NCBI GenBank assembly: GCA_036510655.1
Contig: DATCDQ010000077.1
Coordinates: 1 to 64,000 of the forward strand
Direction of reading: 5' to 3'
Length of the DNA stretch: 64,000 bases
Source of the DNA: Rathayibacter_A sp036510655
GTDB lineage: Bacteria; Actinomycetota; Actinomycetes; Actinomycetales; Microbacteriaceae
Of the stretch, positions 41,996 through 52,577 are shown one piece after another. The position numbers and the translations under genes were made by a program. The notes beneath the pieces were generated by a model, which was not told where the DNA came from, did not search any database, and worked only from the letters and a program-made list of their open reading frames with translations. Numbering within the stretch: position 1 is the first letter of the stretch; each line of letters opens with the position of its first letter.

Positions 41996-42130
41996 GTCAC
42001 CACCCCCCGGTCACGGGCGAGGATCTATGACCGGGCGAAGCTGCAGGAGGGTCGTCCATTGTCCTGCCGATTATACCGGCGCTTGCCAGCCAGGCCGGAG
42101 CACTGGACCACCAGATCACCGAGGGTTTGA

Positions 42131-42193
42131 AGGAGATAGTCGAGTTCGAAGGACCATATTGGCGAAACAGTCCTTCGAACTCGACTATCTCCT
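42131..42193. terminator. Perfect 23-bp inverted repeat downstream of guaB1
   Basis: The arm 42131-42153 (starts AGGAGATAGTCGAG) is an exact reverse complement of 42171-42193, separated by 17 bases. It lies 19 bases beyond the guaB1 stop, in the direction of its transcription, and before the CBS genes on the same strand. No T-tract is present. A terminator is the simplest reading; a palindromic repeat element is the alternative. Confidence 0.6.
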
Positions 42194-42211
42194 CGAAAAC
42201 AACCGCGACCC

Positions 42212-43651
<1,440 letters not shown>

Positions 43652-43779
43652 GCGTCAACGGTATCGTCCCCGCAGCCTGACAGCGAGGTTGATGCAATGG
43701 GATTAGGCTTGAACACCGAAGACAAGCGTGGGGTTACAAGCCCTTCGTGGCAGCATCAACGGAGAGTGGGCGAACGACT

Positions 43780-46700
43780 GTGTCGAGCCAGTTGACCGGA
43801 GTAGGCGCCGACCCAGGGGCCTCGGGTGAGTTCGGGGCCAACGAATGGCTCGTGGATGAGCTCTACGAGCAGTATCAAGCGGACAAGAACTCGGTCGACA
43901 AGTCGTGGTGGCCGATCCTTGAAAACTACCAGCCGGGCAGCGCGGCGAAGCCCGCTGAGCCGAGCACGGACAGCACCACCCACCCGGTCAGCACACCACT
44001 GCCACCGGTCGCCGACCTCGTCGACGCGCTCGCCGCAGAGCCAGTGACGCCGGCCGCTGCGCACGCAGCTGCTGCGCCAGCAGCGGTTGCGCCCGCACCC
44101 TCTGCGCCCGCACCCTTTGCGCCCGCAGCTGCCGCACCCGCACCGGCGCCTGCCGCACCCGCGGCCGCGCAGGCGGCACCGGTAGCCGCGCCCGCTGCGC
44201 CCGCAACCGCACACGCTGAGACCGCAGCGCCGGCTGCGGAGCCGATCGACGCGCATCCGATCACCGCACCGATCGCGATCATCGGCACGCAGCCGATCGC
44301 GCGGACGACGTCGATCGCTCCGCGTCCGCAGCCGGTTCCCGCGGACGCGCCGGTCACCGCTCCGCAACAGATCGTCGCGTCCGACGAGCCGGCCGGTGAA
44401 GCCGCCCCGGACCTCGTTCAGCCGTTGCGCGGTATGGCCAAGGCTCTCGCCACGAACATGGACGCCAGCCTGACGGTGCCGACCGCGACGAGTGTTCGCA
44501 CGATTCCGGCGAAACTGATGATCGACAATCGCATCGTCATCAACAACCACCTGAAGCGCGCACGCGGCGGCAAGGTGAGTTTCACCCACCTGATCGGGTG
44601 GGCGTTGATTCGCGCGCTGAAGGATTTCCCCAGCCAGAACGTTCACTACGACATCATCAACGACAAGCCGTCCGTGATCTCCCCCGCCCACGTCGGTCTC
44701 GGCATCGCCATCGACCTTCCAAAGCCCGACGGCACCCGTGCGCTGCTCGTTCCCGCGATCAAGCGCGCGGACCAGATGACGTTCGGTGAGTACCTGACGG
44801 CATACGAAGACCTCATCCGGCGCGCTCGTGCAAACAAGCTGACGGCAGACGACTTCGCCGGCGCAACCGTGTCGCTCACCAACCCGGGCGGCATCGGCAC
44901 AGAGCACTCCGTTCCCCGCTTGATGAAGGGTCAGGGCTGCATTATCGGCGCCGGCGCGCTCGAGTACCCGGCCGAGTTCCAAGGCTCGAGCCTGAAGACG
45001 CTGACCACGCTCGGCATCGGCAAGACGATCACGCTGACCAGCACCTACGACCACCGAGTGATTCAGGGCGCTGGCAGCGGCGAGTTCCTGAAGATCGTGC
45101 ACGAGCTGCTGATCGGCAAGCGCGAGTTCTACGAGGAAATCTTCGCCGCGCTGCGCATCCCGTACGACCCGATCCACTGGGCGCCGGACATCAGCGTCGA
45201 CCTCGCCAGTGCCATCGACAAGACGGCCCGCGTGCAGGAGCTCATCAACTCGTTCCGTGTGCGTGGTCATTTGATGGCGGATATCGACCCGCTCGAATAC
45301 AAGCAGCGTTTCCACCCGGACCTCGACATCGCCACGCACGGGTTGACATTCTGGGATCTCGACCGCGAATTCGTGACGGGCCAGTTCGGCCCGGACCGTC
45401 GACAGATGCTGCTGCGCGACATCCTCGGGGTGTTGCGTGACTCGTATTGCCGCACCATCGGCATCGAGTACATGCACATCCAGGACCCGGCCCAGCGCAA
45501 GTGGATTCAGGACAAGGTCGAGCGCCCGTATGCGAAGCCGACCCACGATGAGCAGTTACGCATCCTCGGCAAACTGAACGAGGCCGAGGCATTCGAGACG
45601 TTCCTGCAGACGAAGTACGTCGGCCAGAAGCGCTTCAGCCTCGAAGGCGGCGAGTCGACGATCGCCCTGCTGGACAGCATCCTGCAGGGGGCGGCTGAGG
45701 CAGGCATGGACGAGGTTGCGATCGGCATGGCGCACCGCGGTCGGCTGAATGTGCTGACCAATATCGCCGGTAAGACGTACGGGCAGATCTTCCGCGAGTT
45801 CGAAGGAACGCAGGACCCACGCACGACCGGCGGATCCGGTGACGTCAAATACCACCTCGGCACAGAGGGCACCTTCAAAGGGCGCGACGGCGAGGAGATC
45901 CCGGTCTACCTGGCTGCGAATCCGTCGCATCTCGAAGCCGTCGACGGCGTGGTTCAGGGCATCGTGCGCGCGAAGCAGGATCGGCGTCCGGCAGGGACGT
46001 ATCTGACCCTCCCGATCCTCATCCACGGGGATGCCGCAATGGCGGGCCAGGGCATCGTCATGGAGACGATGCAGATGTCACAACTGCGTGCCTACCGAAT
46101 CGGTGGCACCATTCACGTCAACATCAACAACCAGGTCGGTTTCACCACGTCGCCCGAGGAGGGCCGCACCTCGGTCTACTCGACCGATGTTGCCAAGACC
46201 ATTCAGGCGCCGATCTTCCATGTCAACGGGGACGACCCTGAGGCTGTCGTTCGCGTCGCCGAGCTCGCATTCGAGTATCGCCAGGAATTCAAGAAGGATG
46301 TCGTCATCGACATCGTCTGCTACCGACGTCGCGGCCACAACGAGGGCGATGACCCCTCGATGACGCAGCCGCTGATGTACAACCTGATCGAGGCCAAACG
46401 CAGCGTACGCCGGCTGTACACCGAGGCGCTCGTCGGCCGCGGCGACATCACGGAGGAAGAGTACGACCAGGCGCACCGCGACTTTCAAGAGCGTCTGGAG
46501 CGCGCCTTCCTCGAGACCCACGCGGCGCAGACCGGTTCCATTCCGATCATCACGAGCGACAACCACGCGGTTGCCGACCTCGAGCGTCCGGGCGCACAGC
46601 AGGACGACGGCTCGGGCGAACCGGAGACGACCGGGGTCAGCGACGCTGTCGTGCAGCTGATCGGCGACGCATTCAACAACCCGCCGGCCGGCTTCACCGT

Positions 46701-47778
46701 GCACCCGAAACTGCAGCAGTTGATGGTCAAACGTCGCGAGATGAGCCGGAACGGCAACATCGACTGGGCGATGGGTGAGCTTCTCGCCCTCGGATCGCTG
46801 GTGATCGAAGGCACGCCGGTGCGCATGGCCGGGCAGGACACCCGGCGCGGCACGTTCGTGCAGCGGCACGCAGTGCTCCACGACCGCATCAACGGTCAAG
46901 AGTGGCTCCCCCTGGCAAACCTGAGCGACAACCAGGGCCGGTTCTGGATCTATGACTCCCTGCTCAGCGAATACGCCGCAATGGGCTTCGAGTACGGCTA
47001 CTCGGTCGAGCGACCGGATGCCCTCGTACTCTGGGAAGCGCAGTTCGGTGACTTCGCCAACGGCGCACAGACCATCGTCGACGAATTCGTTTCATCCGCC
47101 GAGCAGAAGTGGGGCCAGCGTTCTTCGCTGGTGCTGCTGTTGCCGCACGGCTACGAAGGGCAGGGGCCGGACCATTCGTCCGCCCGCATCGAGCGCTTCC
47201 TGCAGCTCTGCGCCGAGAACAACATGACCGTCTCTCGCCCGTCGACGCCGGCCTCGTATTTCCATCTGTTGCGCCGGCAGGCCTACGCACGCCCGCGCAA
47301 GCCGCTGGTCGTGTTCACGCCGAAGGCGATGCTGCGGCTGCGCGGTGCATCGTCGCCGGTCGAGGACTTCACGAGCGGCCGGTTCGAACCGGTGATCGAC
47401 GACCCGCGGATCACGGAGAAGGCGGCCGTCAAGCGCGCGCTGCTGATGTCTGGCAAGATCTACCACGACCTCAAGAACGAACTGGACAAGAATCCGAACC
47501 CCGCCATCGCGCTCGTGCGGCTCGAGCAGTACTATCCGCTGCCCGCGGCCGAACTCGAGGCTGTTGTCGCGTCGTATCCGGATGCCGAACTGTTCTGGGT
47601 GCAGGACGAGCCGGAGAATCAGGGCGCCTGGCCGTTCATGATCCTGGAGACCTCGAAGCTGGGCCCGCGCGCCCTCGGCGTGATCTCCCGTGCAGCGTCG
47701 GCCTCGCCTGCGGCCGGCTCGGCTAAGCGTCACGCCGTCGAGCAGAGCGACCTCATCCGCAGGGCGCTGACGCTCTAA
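43780..47778 (+). CDS. kgd: Multifunctional 2-oxoglutarate decarboxylase/dehydrogenase (E1 with E2-like domain)
   Basis: 1332 residues from GTG 43780. A short E1 N-terminal motif (FGANEWLVDELYEQYQADKN) is followed by a very Ala/Pro-rich linker (about 60-190), an acyltransferase-like domain (about 205-440; PTATSVRTIPAKLM, YDHRVIQGAGSGEFL) and a thiamine-diphosphate E1 (about 480-1330; RGHLMADIDPLEY, IGMAHRGRLNVL, HGDAAMAGQG, YRRRGHNEGDDPSMTQP). The actinobacterial enzyme feeds the TCA cycle at 2-oxoglutarate and can release succinic semialdehyde. A longer GTG start at 43747 is possible, but relatives begin SSQLTGVG. Divergent guaB1 lies upstream. Confidence 0.93.
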   Translation: MSSQLTGVGADPGASGEFGANEWLVDELYEQYQADKNSVDKSWWPILENYQPGSAAKPAEPSTDSTTHPVSTPLPPVADLVDALAAEPVTPAAAHAAAAPAAVAPAPSAPAPFAPAAAAPAPAPAAPAAAQAAPVAAPAAPATAHAETAAPAAEPIDAHPITAPIAIIGTQPIARTTSIAPRPQPVPADAPVTAPQQIVASDEPAGEAAPDLVQPLRGMAKALATNMDASLTVPTATSVRTIPAKLMIDNRIVINNHLKRARGGKVSFTHLIGWALIRALKDFPSQNVHYDIINDKPSVISPAHVGLGIAIDLPKPDGTRALLVPAIKRADQMTFGEYLTAYEDLIRRARANKLTADDFAGATVSLTNPGGIGTEHSVPRLMKGQGCIIGAGALEYPAEFQGSSLKTLTTLGIGKTITLTSTYDHRVIQGAGSGEFLKIVHELLIGKREFYEEIFAALRIPYDPIHWAPDISVDLASAIDKTARVQELINSFRVRGHLMADIDPLEYKQRFHPDLDIATHGLTFWDLDREFVTGQFGPDRRQMLLRDILGVLRDSYCRTIGIEYMHIQDPAQRKWIQDKVERPYAKPTHDEQLRILGKLNEAEAFETFLQTKYVGQKRFSLEGGESTIALLDSILQGAAEAGMDEVAIGMAHRGRLNVLTNIAGKTYGQIFREFEGTQDPRTTGGSGDVKYHLGTEGTFKGRDGEEIPVYLAANPSHLEAVDGVVQGIVRAKQDRRPAGTYLTLPILIHGDAAMAGQGIVMETMQMSQLRAYRIGGTIHVNINNQVGFTTSPEEGRTSVYSTDVAKTIQAPIFHVNGDDPEAVVRVAELAFEYRQEFKKDVVIDIVCYRRRGHNEGDDPSMTQPLMYNLIEAKRSVRRLYTEALVGRGDITEEEYDQAHRDFQERLERAFLETHAAQTGSIPIITSDNHAVADLERPGAQQDDGSGEPETTGVSDAVVQLIGDAFNNPPAGFTVHPKLQQLMVKRREMSRNGNIDWAMGELLALGSLVIEGTPVRMAGQDTRRGTFVQRHAVLHDRINGQEWLPLANLSDNQGRFWIYDSLLSEYAAMGFEYGYSVERPDALVLWEAQFGDFANGAQTIVDEFVSSAEQKWGQRSSLVLLLPHGYEGQGPDHSSARIERFLQLCAENNMTVSRPSTPASYFHLLRRQAYARPRKPLVVFTPKAMLRLRGASSPVEDFTSGRFEPVIDDPRITEKAAVKRALLMSGKIYHDLKNELDKNPNPAIALVRLEQYYPLPAAELEAVVASYPDAELFWVQDEPENQGAWPFMILETSKLGPRALGVISRAASASPAAGSAKRHAVEQSDLIRRALTL

Positions 47779-47809
47779 CACGCAGACGCAGCACACGGAA
47801 GGAAGCATC

Positions 47810-48997
47810 ATGGCTACTCCACTTTCCGGGCACAGAGTGATCGTGTTCATCCAAGAGAACAAGACCACGGATTTCTACTTTCCGACGATGGCGGCGTGGG
47901 GGGCGGATGTCGCCAATCACGGCAGTCTGCTGTCCACGCCGCCGAATTTCGACCAGCCCCACGATCGGAACGCCTGGGTGCACTATGCGATGGGCGACTA
48001 TCCGGCTGTCGCCGACCAACTCGACAACGACATGGTCATTCCGTTCTACAGCTGGCTGGCAAAACAGTTCGTGTTCAGCGACCACCATTTCGGGTCCGGC
48101 TCGAACTCGACACCGGGCCACATGCTGGCCATCGGCGGTCAGATGCCGACTCTGAAGAATCCGCCGTTCGTCGGGCAGGGCCCGGTGTGGAACCTTCCGT
48201 CGATCTTCACCGTTGCAGAAGCGGCGAAGGTTTCCTGGGCGGCCTTCCCCGACCAGGGCGGCTACCCGACGAAGTTCTACACGAGCCTCACGACGACCCC
48301 CGGAAACGAGAACGTGTTTCCGCCGAACGCGTTCATACCGATGGCGAAGGCCGGCACGTTGCCGCAGGTCTGCTACGTCTGGAGTCCGGCGGGCTACGAC
48401 GAGCATCCGCCGCACGTGAGCACCCCCGATTACATCACCAAAGGGCAGGACCTCGTCTGGCAGCGGGTGCAAGCCGTGATCGACGGCGGCAGTTGGGCGA
48501 ACACCACGTTCATTCTGACCTGGGATGACTGGGGCGGCTATGCAGACTCCGTGCGTACCCCGGTGATCGAGACCGTTCCGGACCAGCTGCATCCGCAGGG
48601 CTTTGCGGTGATCGGCGGCTCCCGGATTCCGTTGCTCATGTTCGGCGGATGCGTGCCGCAACGCATCGACCCGGAGTGGCACTCGCACGCCTCCATTTCG
48701 AAGACCATCATCGACGTTCTCGGCCTGCCGCCGATGGGTGTGCCGCGAGTGGACAACGCCCCGTCGCTCGCGTCGCTGATCGATGCCACCCTCAGTCGAT
48801 CCGTGCCGCCGGCACCGGGCGCGACGATCAGCCAGCCGACTCCTCCGCTGCCGACACCATCACCGGTCGCACCGAAGCCGTGGCCGGGCCCGCTGAATGT
48901 GCCGCTGCCTGCTCTCGTGACTGTTGATGGCAGCGTCGTCCCAGCGCCGAGCGACGGGGTCGTGAACCTCAAGCCGCCGAAACCGCCGAAGCAGTAG
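47810..48997 (+). CDS. Phosphoesterase-family protein (phospholipase C/acid phosphatase-like)
   Basis: A 395-residue protein of the alkaline-phosphatase-like phosphoesterase family. VIVFIQENKTTDFYFPTMAAWG near residues 10-31 is the metal-binding start typical of bacterial non-haemolytic phospholipases C; HHFGSGSNSTPGH, FILTWDDWGGYAD and EWHSHASISKTIIDVLGLPP provide the remaining His/Asp ligands. Unlike most relatives it shows no signal peptide, so export is doubtful. The last about 80 residues are Pro/Ala-rich. GGAAGGA precedes the ATG. It follows kgd by 31 bases and may be co-transcribed. Confidence 0.8.
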   Translation: MATPLSGHRVIVFIQENKTTDFYFPTMAAWGADVANHGSLLSTPPNFDQPHDRNAWVHYAMGDYPAVADQLDNDMVIPFYSWLAKQFVFSDHHFGSGSNSTPGHMLAIGGQMPTLKNPPFVGQGPVWNLPSIFTVAEAAKVSWAAFPDQGGYPTKFYTSLTTTPGNENVFPPNAFIPMAKAGTLPQVCYVWSPAGYDEHPPHVSTPDYITKGQDLVWQRVQAVIDGGSWANTTFILTWDDWGGYADSVRTPVIETVPDQLHPQGFAVIGGSRIPLLMFGGCVPQRIDPEWHSHASISKTIIDVLGLPPMGVPRVDNAPSLASLIDATLSRSVPPAPGATISQPTPPLPTPSPVAPKPWPGPLNVPLPALVTVDGSVVPAPSDGVVNLKPPKPPKQ

Positions 48998-49024
48998 CCC
49001 CGCGGCTGCGCCACGTCGGGTGCC

Positions 49025-49064
49025 GTGCGCCAGTTCACGTGGCGCACGCCGCGGAAACTGGCGC
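49025..49064. terminator. Two overlapping alternative hairpins between convergent genes
   Basis: GTGCGCCA (49025-49032) pairs with TGGCGCAC (49040-49047); alternatively GCGCCAGTT (49027-49035) pairs with AACTGGCGC (49056-49064). The two stems share six bases and exclude each other. Lying between the phosphoesterase stop and the rsrA stop, they probably serve as a two-way terminator. Confidence 0.55.
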
Positions 49065-49067
49065 TTC

Positions 49068-49108
49068 GGGGTCTCGAGACGGCCGCGGGCGGTCTCCTCG
49101 ACCACCGG
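49068..49108. repeat. Short palindromic intergenic element (GGTCTCGAGAC type)
   Basis: GGGGTCTCGAGACGGCCGC at 49068 and GCGGTCTCCTCGACCACCGG to 49108 form the kind of GGTCTCGAGACGGCC...CTCCTCGACCACC unit that recurs between genes in Microbacteriaceae. Only one copy is present in this window, so the repeat status is drawn from general knowledge of the family. Confidence 0.45.
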
Positions 49109-49115
49109 CCGCGGG

Positions 49116-49358
49116 TCAGTGGGCGGCCTGGATGGTCCTGATCCGCAGCAGCACCTGAGTGCGCAGGTCTTCTGGTGCGGTCTCTGAACAGGCACGCTGC
49201 ACGACTTCGGTCAAAAGCTGCCCAAGCTGGTGCTCCTTGTTGCAGTCGACGCAATTCTCGAGATGCTCACGGATATCCGCGGCGTCTTCCTTGCGCAACT
49301 CGTTGTGCAGATATTCCTCGAGATCGTTCTTGGCCTTCTGGCAGCCACAATCCGTCAT
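49116..49358 (-). CDS. rsrA: Zinc-binding anti-sigma factor of the RsrA type
   Basis: An 80-residue ZAS-type anti-sigma factor. HLENCVDC (H32, C36, C39) is the HxxxCxxC zinc motif, with more cysteines at 4 and 6 able to act in redox sensing. In this family, disulfide stress expels zinc, releasing the sigma factor to transcribe thioredoxin and related genes. Its ATG overlaps the stop of the sigma gene (ATGA), giving coupled synthesis. The protein is slightly shorter than the Streptomyces RsrA (about 105). Confidence 0.9.
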   Translation of the reverse strand: MTDCGCQKAKNDLEEYLHNELRKEDAADIREHLENCVDCNKEHQLGQLLTEVVQRACSETAPEDLRTQVLLRIRTIQAAH

Positions 49359-49948
49359 GTCGTGCTCCTGGGTGTTTGCGCTGCGGACAGTCCCCGCTCA
49401 CGCGCGTAGTCAGTCAAAAGGTCCCGCAGCATCCGCCTGCCTCGATGCAGTCGGCTCATCACGGTTCCGATCGGGGTCTTCATGATGTCGGCGATCTCCT
49501 GATAGGAGAAGCCTTCGACGTCAGCGAAGTAGACGGCCATGCGGAAGTCCTCCGGGATGGCCTGCAGCGCGTCTTTGACGGCACTGTCCGGCAGGTGATC
49601 GATCGCCTCGGCCTCAGCCGATCGACTCGCGCGAGCCGTGGTCGACTCTGCACCGCCGAGCTGCCAGTCTTCGAGCTCGTCGATTGTGCCTTGATACGGC
49701 TCACGCTGCTTCTTGCGGTAGCTGTTGATGAAAGTGTTCGTCAGGATGCGATAGAGCCAGGCCTTGAGATTCGTGCCCTGCTCGAACTGTTTGAATGCGG
49801 CGAAGGCCTTGACGTAGGTCTCCTGCACGAGGTCCTGCGCATCGGCGGGGTTCCGGGTCATGCGAAGCGCCGCTGCGTACAGCTGGTCCATGTACTGCAT
49901 CGCTTGGCTCTCGAACAACGGCCCGAGGTCTTCCATTACAGTCGTCAT
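49355..49948 (-). CDS. sigR: ECF sigma factor of the SigR/SigH type (disulfide/heat stress)
   Basis: 197 residues from ATG 49946-49948. Region 2 is YMDQLYAAALRMTRNPADAQDLVQETYVKAF with KAWLYRILTNTFINSYRKK (region 2.3-2.4), and region 4 is QAIPEDFRMAVYFADVEGFSYQEIADIMKTPIGTVMSRLHRGRRMLRD (written as a span of about 45 residues, about 130-175). The frame stays open to 50038, but the only start there is TTG and a SigR-type promoter lies inside, so the shorter start is chosen. rsrA follows with a four-base overlap; the pair should respond to oxidative thiol stress. Confidence 0.9.
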   Translation of the reverse strand: MTTVMEDLGPLFESQAMQYMDQLYAAALRMTRNPADAQDLVQETYVKAFAAFKQFEQGTNLKAWLYRILTNTFINSYRKKQREPYQGTIDELEDWQLGGAESTTARASRSAEAEAIDHLPDSAVKDALQAIPEDFRMAVYFADVEGFSYQEIADIMKTPIGTVMSRLHRGRRMLRDLLTDYARERGLSAAQTPRSTT

Positions 49949-49996
49949 CACCGGCAAGTCTACGTCGCCGAAGAACGCGCGTGACGGCGCCTCAAG

Positions 49997-50024
49997 AACC
50001 GCGGTTGCCGCCACAGACTTTCCC
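49997..50024 (-). promoter_or_regulatory. SigR-type autoregulatory promoter
   Basis: On the reverse strand GGGAAAG (50018-50024) and GTT (49997-49999) are 18 bases apart, matching the GGAA-N18-GTT pattern used by SigR/SigH holoenzyme. Transcripts would start about 40 bases before the ATG at 49948, so the sigma factor probably feeds back on its own operon. Confidence 0.65.
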
Positions 50025-50058
50025 TCTCGCTCACTCAAACGTCGATATCCTGTAACGG

Positions 50059-51486
50059 ATGCTCACCACCAAATATTCCAAGCCGGAGTTCGACCCGTAC
50101 GGCGACAACACGCTCGTCGAATCGAACGAGCTCTGGGCTGCGCCGCTCGCACACGGGCCGGTCAACGCGACGCTGTCCCTGCCGGGGTCCAAGTCGCTGA
50201 CGAACCGGGAACTCGTGCTGGCCGCACTTGCGGATGCACCGTCGCTGTTGCGCTCTCCTCTGCACTCGCGCGACACCAATGGCATGGTCGAAGCCCTGAA
50301 ATCGCTCGGCGTCGGCATCACGGAGCAACCAGGGCGCGGCTCATTCGGGCCGGACTGGCTGGTCACTCCGCCCGAAGAATTGCTTGGCAGCACGACGATC
50401 GACTGCGGGCAAGCAGGCACGATCATGCGATTCGTCCCTGCCGTTGCCGGCCTCGCCCTCGGCCCGACCACCTTCGACGCCGACGATACGGCACGAGCCC
50501 GCCCGATGAAGGCGATCATCGCCGCGCTGCGAACGGCCGGCGTCGACATCAACGACGACGGCCGCGGCAGCATGCCGTTCACGGTCCACGGCTCGGGACG
50601 CGTCGCCGGCGGCGACGTTACGATCGACGCGTCGGCGTCCAGCCAATTCGTCTCCGGGCTCCTCCTGTCCGCTCCCCGGTTCGAGAACGGGCTGCACCTG
50701 ACACACTCCGGCGAGCACCTTCCGAGCCTGCCTCACATCGAGATGACGATTGCAACGCTGGCCGACCGCGGCGTGGCGGTCGACTCGCCCAGCGTCGGCG
50801 AATGGATCGTCGCACCGGGCACGATCGAGGGCCGCGACGCCGACATCGAGCCGGACCTGTCGAATGCCGCCCCGTACCTTGCGGCGGCACTGGTCACCGG
50901 CGGCAGTGTGACGATCACCGGCTGGCCGGAGCACACGACACAGGTCGGTGCTGAGCTGGCCGAACTACTCCCCCTCTTCGGAGCGCAGGTCACACGCACG
51001 GCGGATGGCATCACCGTCACCGCAGACGGCCCGATCCACGGTGTGCGCGTTGATTTGAGCAGCGCTGGAGAACTGGCCCCGACTCTGGTTGCGCTGGCCT
51101 CGTTGGCCGACGGGCCGAGCGAGATCACCGGCATCGGCCATCTGCGCGGCCACGAAACCGATCGGCTCGCCGCCCTCACCGCCGAGATCAACGGCCTCGG
51201 CGGTCAGGTCGCAGAACTCGACGACGGCCTGCGCATCGAACCCAAGCCGCTGACCGGCGGCGTCTGGCGCACCTACCACGACCACAGGATGGCCACGACC
51301 GGGGCGCTGATCGGCCTCGCCGTCGCCGGAGTCGAGATCGAGAACATCGCGACAACGGCGAAGACGTTGCCGCAATTCGCTGAGCTGTGGCGGGACATCC
51401 TGCAGCAGAATCGCGACGGTGTCCAACACAACCGCGACGCTCGACAGCACGCTCTCGACGGCCTACCACAAACAGGGCTTGAATGA
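50059..51486 (+). CDS. aroA: 3-phosphoshikimate 1-carboxyvinyltransferase (EPSP synthase)
   Basis: A 475-residue shikimate-pathway enzyme transferring enolpyruvyl from PEP to shikimate-3-phosphate. LPGSKSLTNRELVLAALAD near residues 41-59 binds both phosphates, IDCGQAGTIMRFVPAVA and SASSQFVSGLLLSAPRF are substrate-binding repeats, and RGHETDRLAALTAEINGLGG plus TYHDHRMATTGALIGLA form the C-terminal half. The relaxed Gly-Gln-Ala-Gly-Thr segment is in place. The N-terminal about 30 residues are variable. The gene is divergent from sigR and overlaps rsgA by four bases. Confidence 0.93.
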   Translation: MLTTKYSKPEFDPYGDNTLVESNELWAAPLAHGPVNATLSLPGSKSLTNRELVLAALADAPSLLRSPLHSRDTNGMVEALKSLGVGITEQPGRGSFGPDWLVTPPEELLGSTTIDCGQAGTIMRFVPAVAGLALGPTTFDADDTARARPMKAIIAALRTAGVDINDDGRGSMPFTVHGSGRVAGGDVTIDASASSQFVSGLLLSAPRFENGLHLTHSGEHLPSLPHIEMTIATLADRGVAVDSPSVGEWIVAPGTIEGRDADIEPDLSNAAPYLAAALVTGGSVTITGWPEHTTQVGAELAELLPLFGAQVTRTADGITVTADGPIHGVRVDLSSAGELAPTLVALASLADGPSEITGIGHLRGHETDRLAALTAEINGLGGQVAELDDGLRIEPKPLTGGVWRTYHDHRMATTGALIGLAVAGVEIENIATTAKTLPQFAELWRDILQQNRDGVQHNRDARQHALDGLPQTGLE

Positions 51487-52547
51487 GCTGGCTGAGCGAC
51501 GACGACGACGAGGCGTACGGCGAGTACGACGAATCGTCGGCGCGAGTGCGACCGAACCCCAAAGGCAACCGACCCCGCACGAAGACGCGCCCCGACCACG
51601 AAGACTCACAGATCGGTCGTGTTCTGGGGGTCGACCGGGGGCGCTATGCACTCATGCTCGACGAGGGTACACCGACCGAACGTCGGCTGACGGCTGCTCG
51701 CGCGAGCGAGTTGCGCAAGCATGCCGTTGTCACGGGCGACCGGGTCGATGTCGTCGGTGATCTGAGTGGCGCGGAGGGTTCCCTTGCGCGGATCGTGCGT
51801 ATCCGCGACCGCACAACGCTGCTGCACCGCAGCGCAGATGACACGGATGAGGTCGAGCGCGTGATCGTCGCGAACGCCGACCAGATGCTCATCGTTGTGG
51901 CCGCGGCCAATCCGGAGCCGCGCACCCGGCTCGTGGACCGCTATCTGGTCGCTGCGTACGACGCGGGGATCGCCCCGTTGCTGTGCGTTACCAAGACCGA
52001 TCTTGCCGACCCCGCGGAGTTTCTCGATAATTTCGCCGGCCTCGATCTTCCGGTGTTCACAAGTTCCGAAGAACGGATGCCGCTGGCCAAGCTCACCCAG
52101 TCGCTGATCGATCATGACACGGTCGCGGTCGGCCATTCCGGGGTCGGGAAGTCGACATTGGTGAACGCTCTCGTACCGGGTGCCGACCGTGCGATCGGCC
52201 GCGTCAACGCGGTCACCGGTCGCGGGCGGCACACGTCGTCATCGACCGTGTCGCTACGACTGAACACGGATGCCGGCACCGGCTGGATCATCGACACGCC
52301 GGGTGTGCGATCGTTCGGTCTTGGTCACATCGACACAGCGAACATCCTGCGGGCGTTCACCGATCTGGATGCGATCGCCGCCAACTGTCCGCGCGGCTGC
52401 ACCCACCTGCCTGATGCGCCGGACTGTGCGATCAACGAGGCCGTCGCCGCGGGTGAGCTCGGCGAGCGCGGGCGCGCCCGGCTCGACTCGCTGCAACGGC
52501 TGCTTCTCACGTTTGCGCCCGCGCGCGCACATCCGACGGGGGAATGA
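51483..52547 (+). CDS. rsgA: Ribosome small-subunit-dependent GTPase A
   Basis: A 354-residue circularly permuted GTPase that assists late maturation of the 30S subunit. The G motifs occur in permuted order: VTKTDL (G4), GHSGVGKSTLVNAL (G1), then DTPGVRSFGL (G3). An OB-fold precedes them (about 40-110) and the zinc motif is CPRGCTHLPDAPDCAI near residue 303. An acidic, disordered N-terminus (about 1-35) starts with WLSDDDDEAYGEYDE. Its ATG overlaps the aroA stop (ATGA). Confidence 0.92.
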   Translation: MSWLSDDDDEAYGEYDESSARVRPNPKGNRPRTKTRPDHEDSQIGRVLGVDRGRYALMLDEGTPTERRLTAARASELRKHAVVTGDRVDVVGDLSGAEGSLARIVRIRDRTTLLHRSADDTDEVERVIVANADQMLIVVAAANPEPRTRLVDRYLVAAYDAGIAPLLCVTKTDLADPAEFLDNFAGLDLPVFTSSEERMPLAKLTQSLIDHDTVAVGHSGVGKSTLVNALVPGADRAIGRVNAVTGRGRHTSSSTVSLRLNTDAGTGWIIDTPGVRSFGLGHIDTANILRAFTDLDAIAANCPRGCTHLPDAPDCAINEAVAAGELGERGRARLDSLQRLLLTFAPARAHPTGE

Positions 52548-52577
52548 GCGTAGAGATGCGACAGGTACCGTTGAGGC

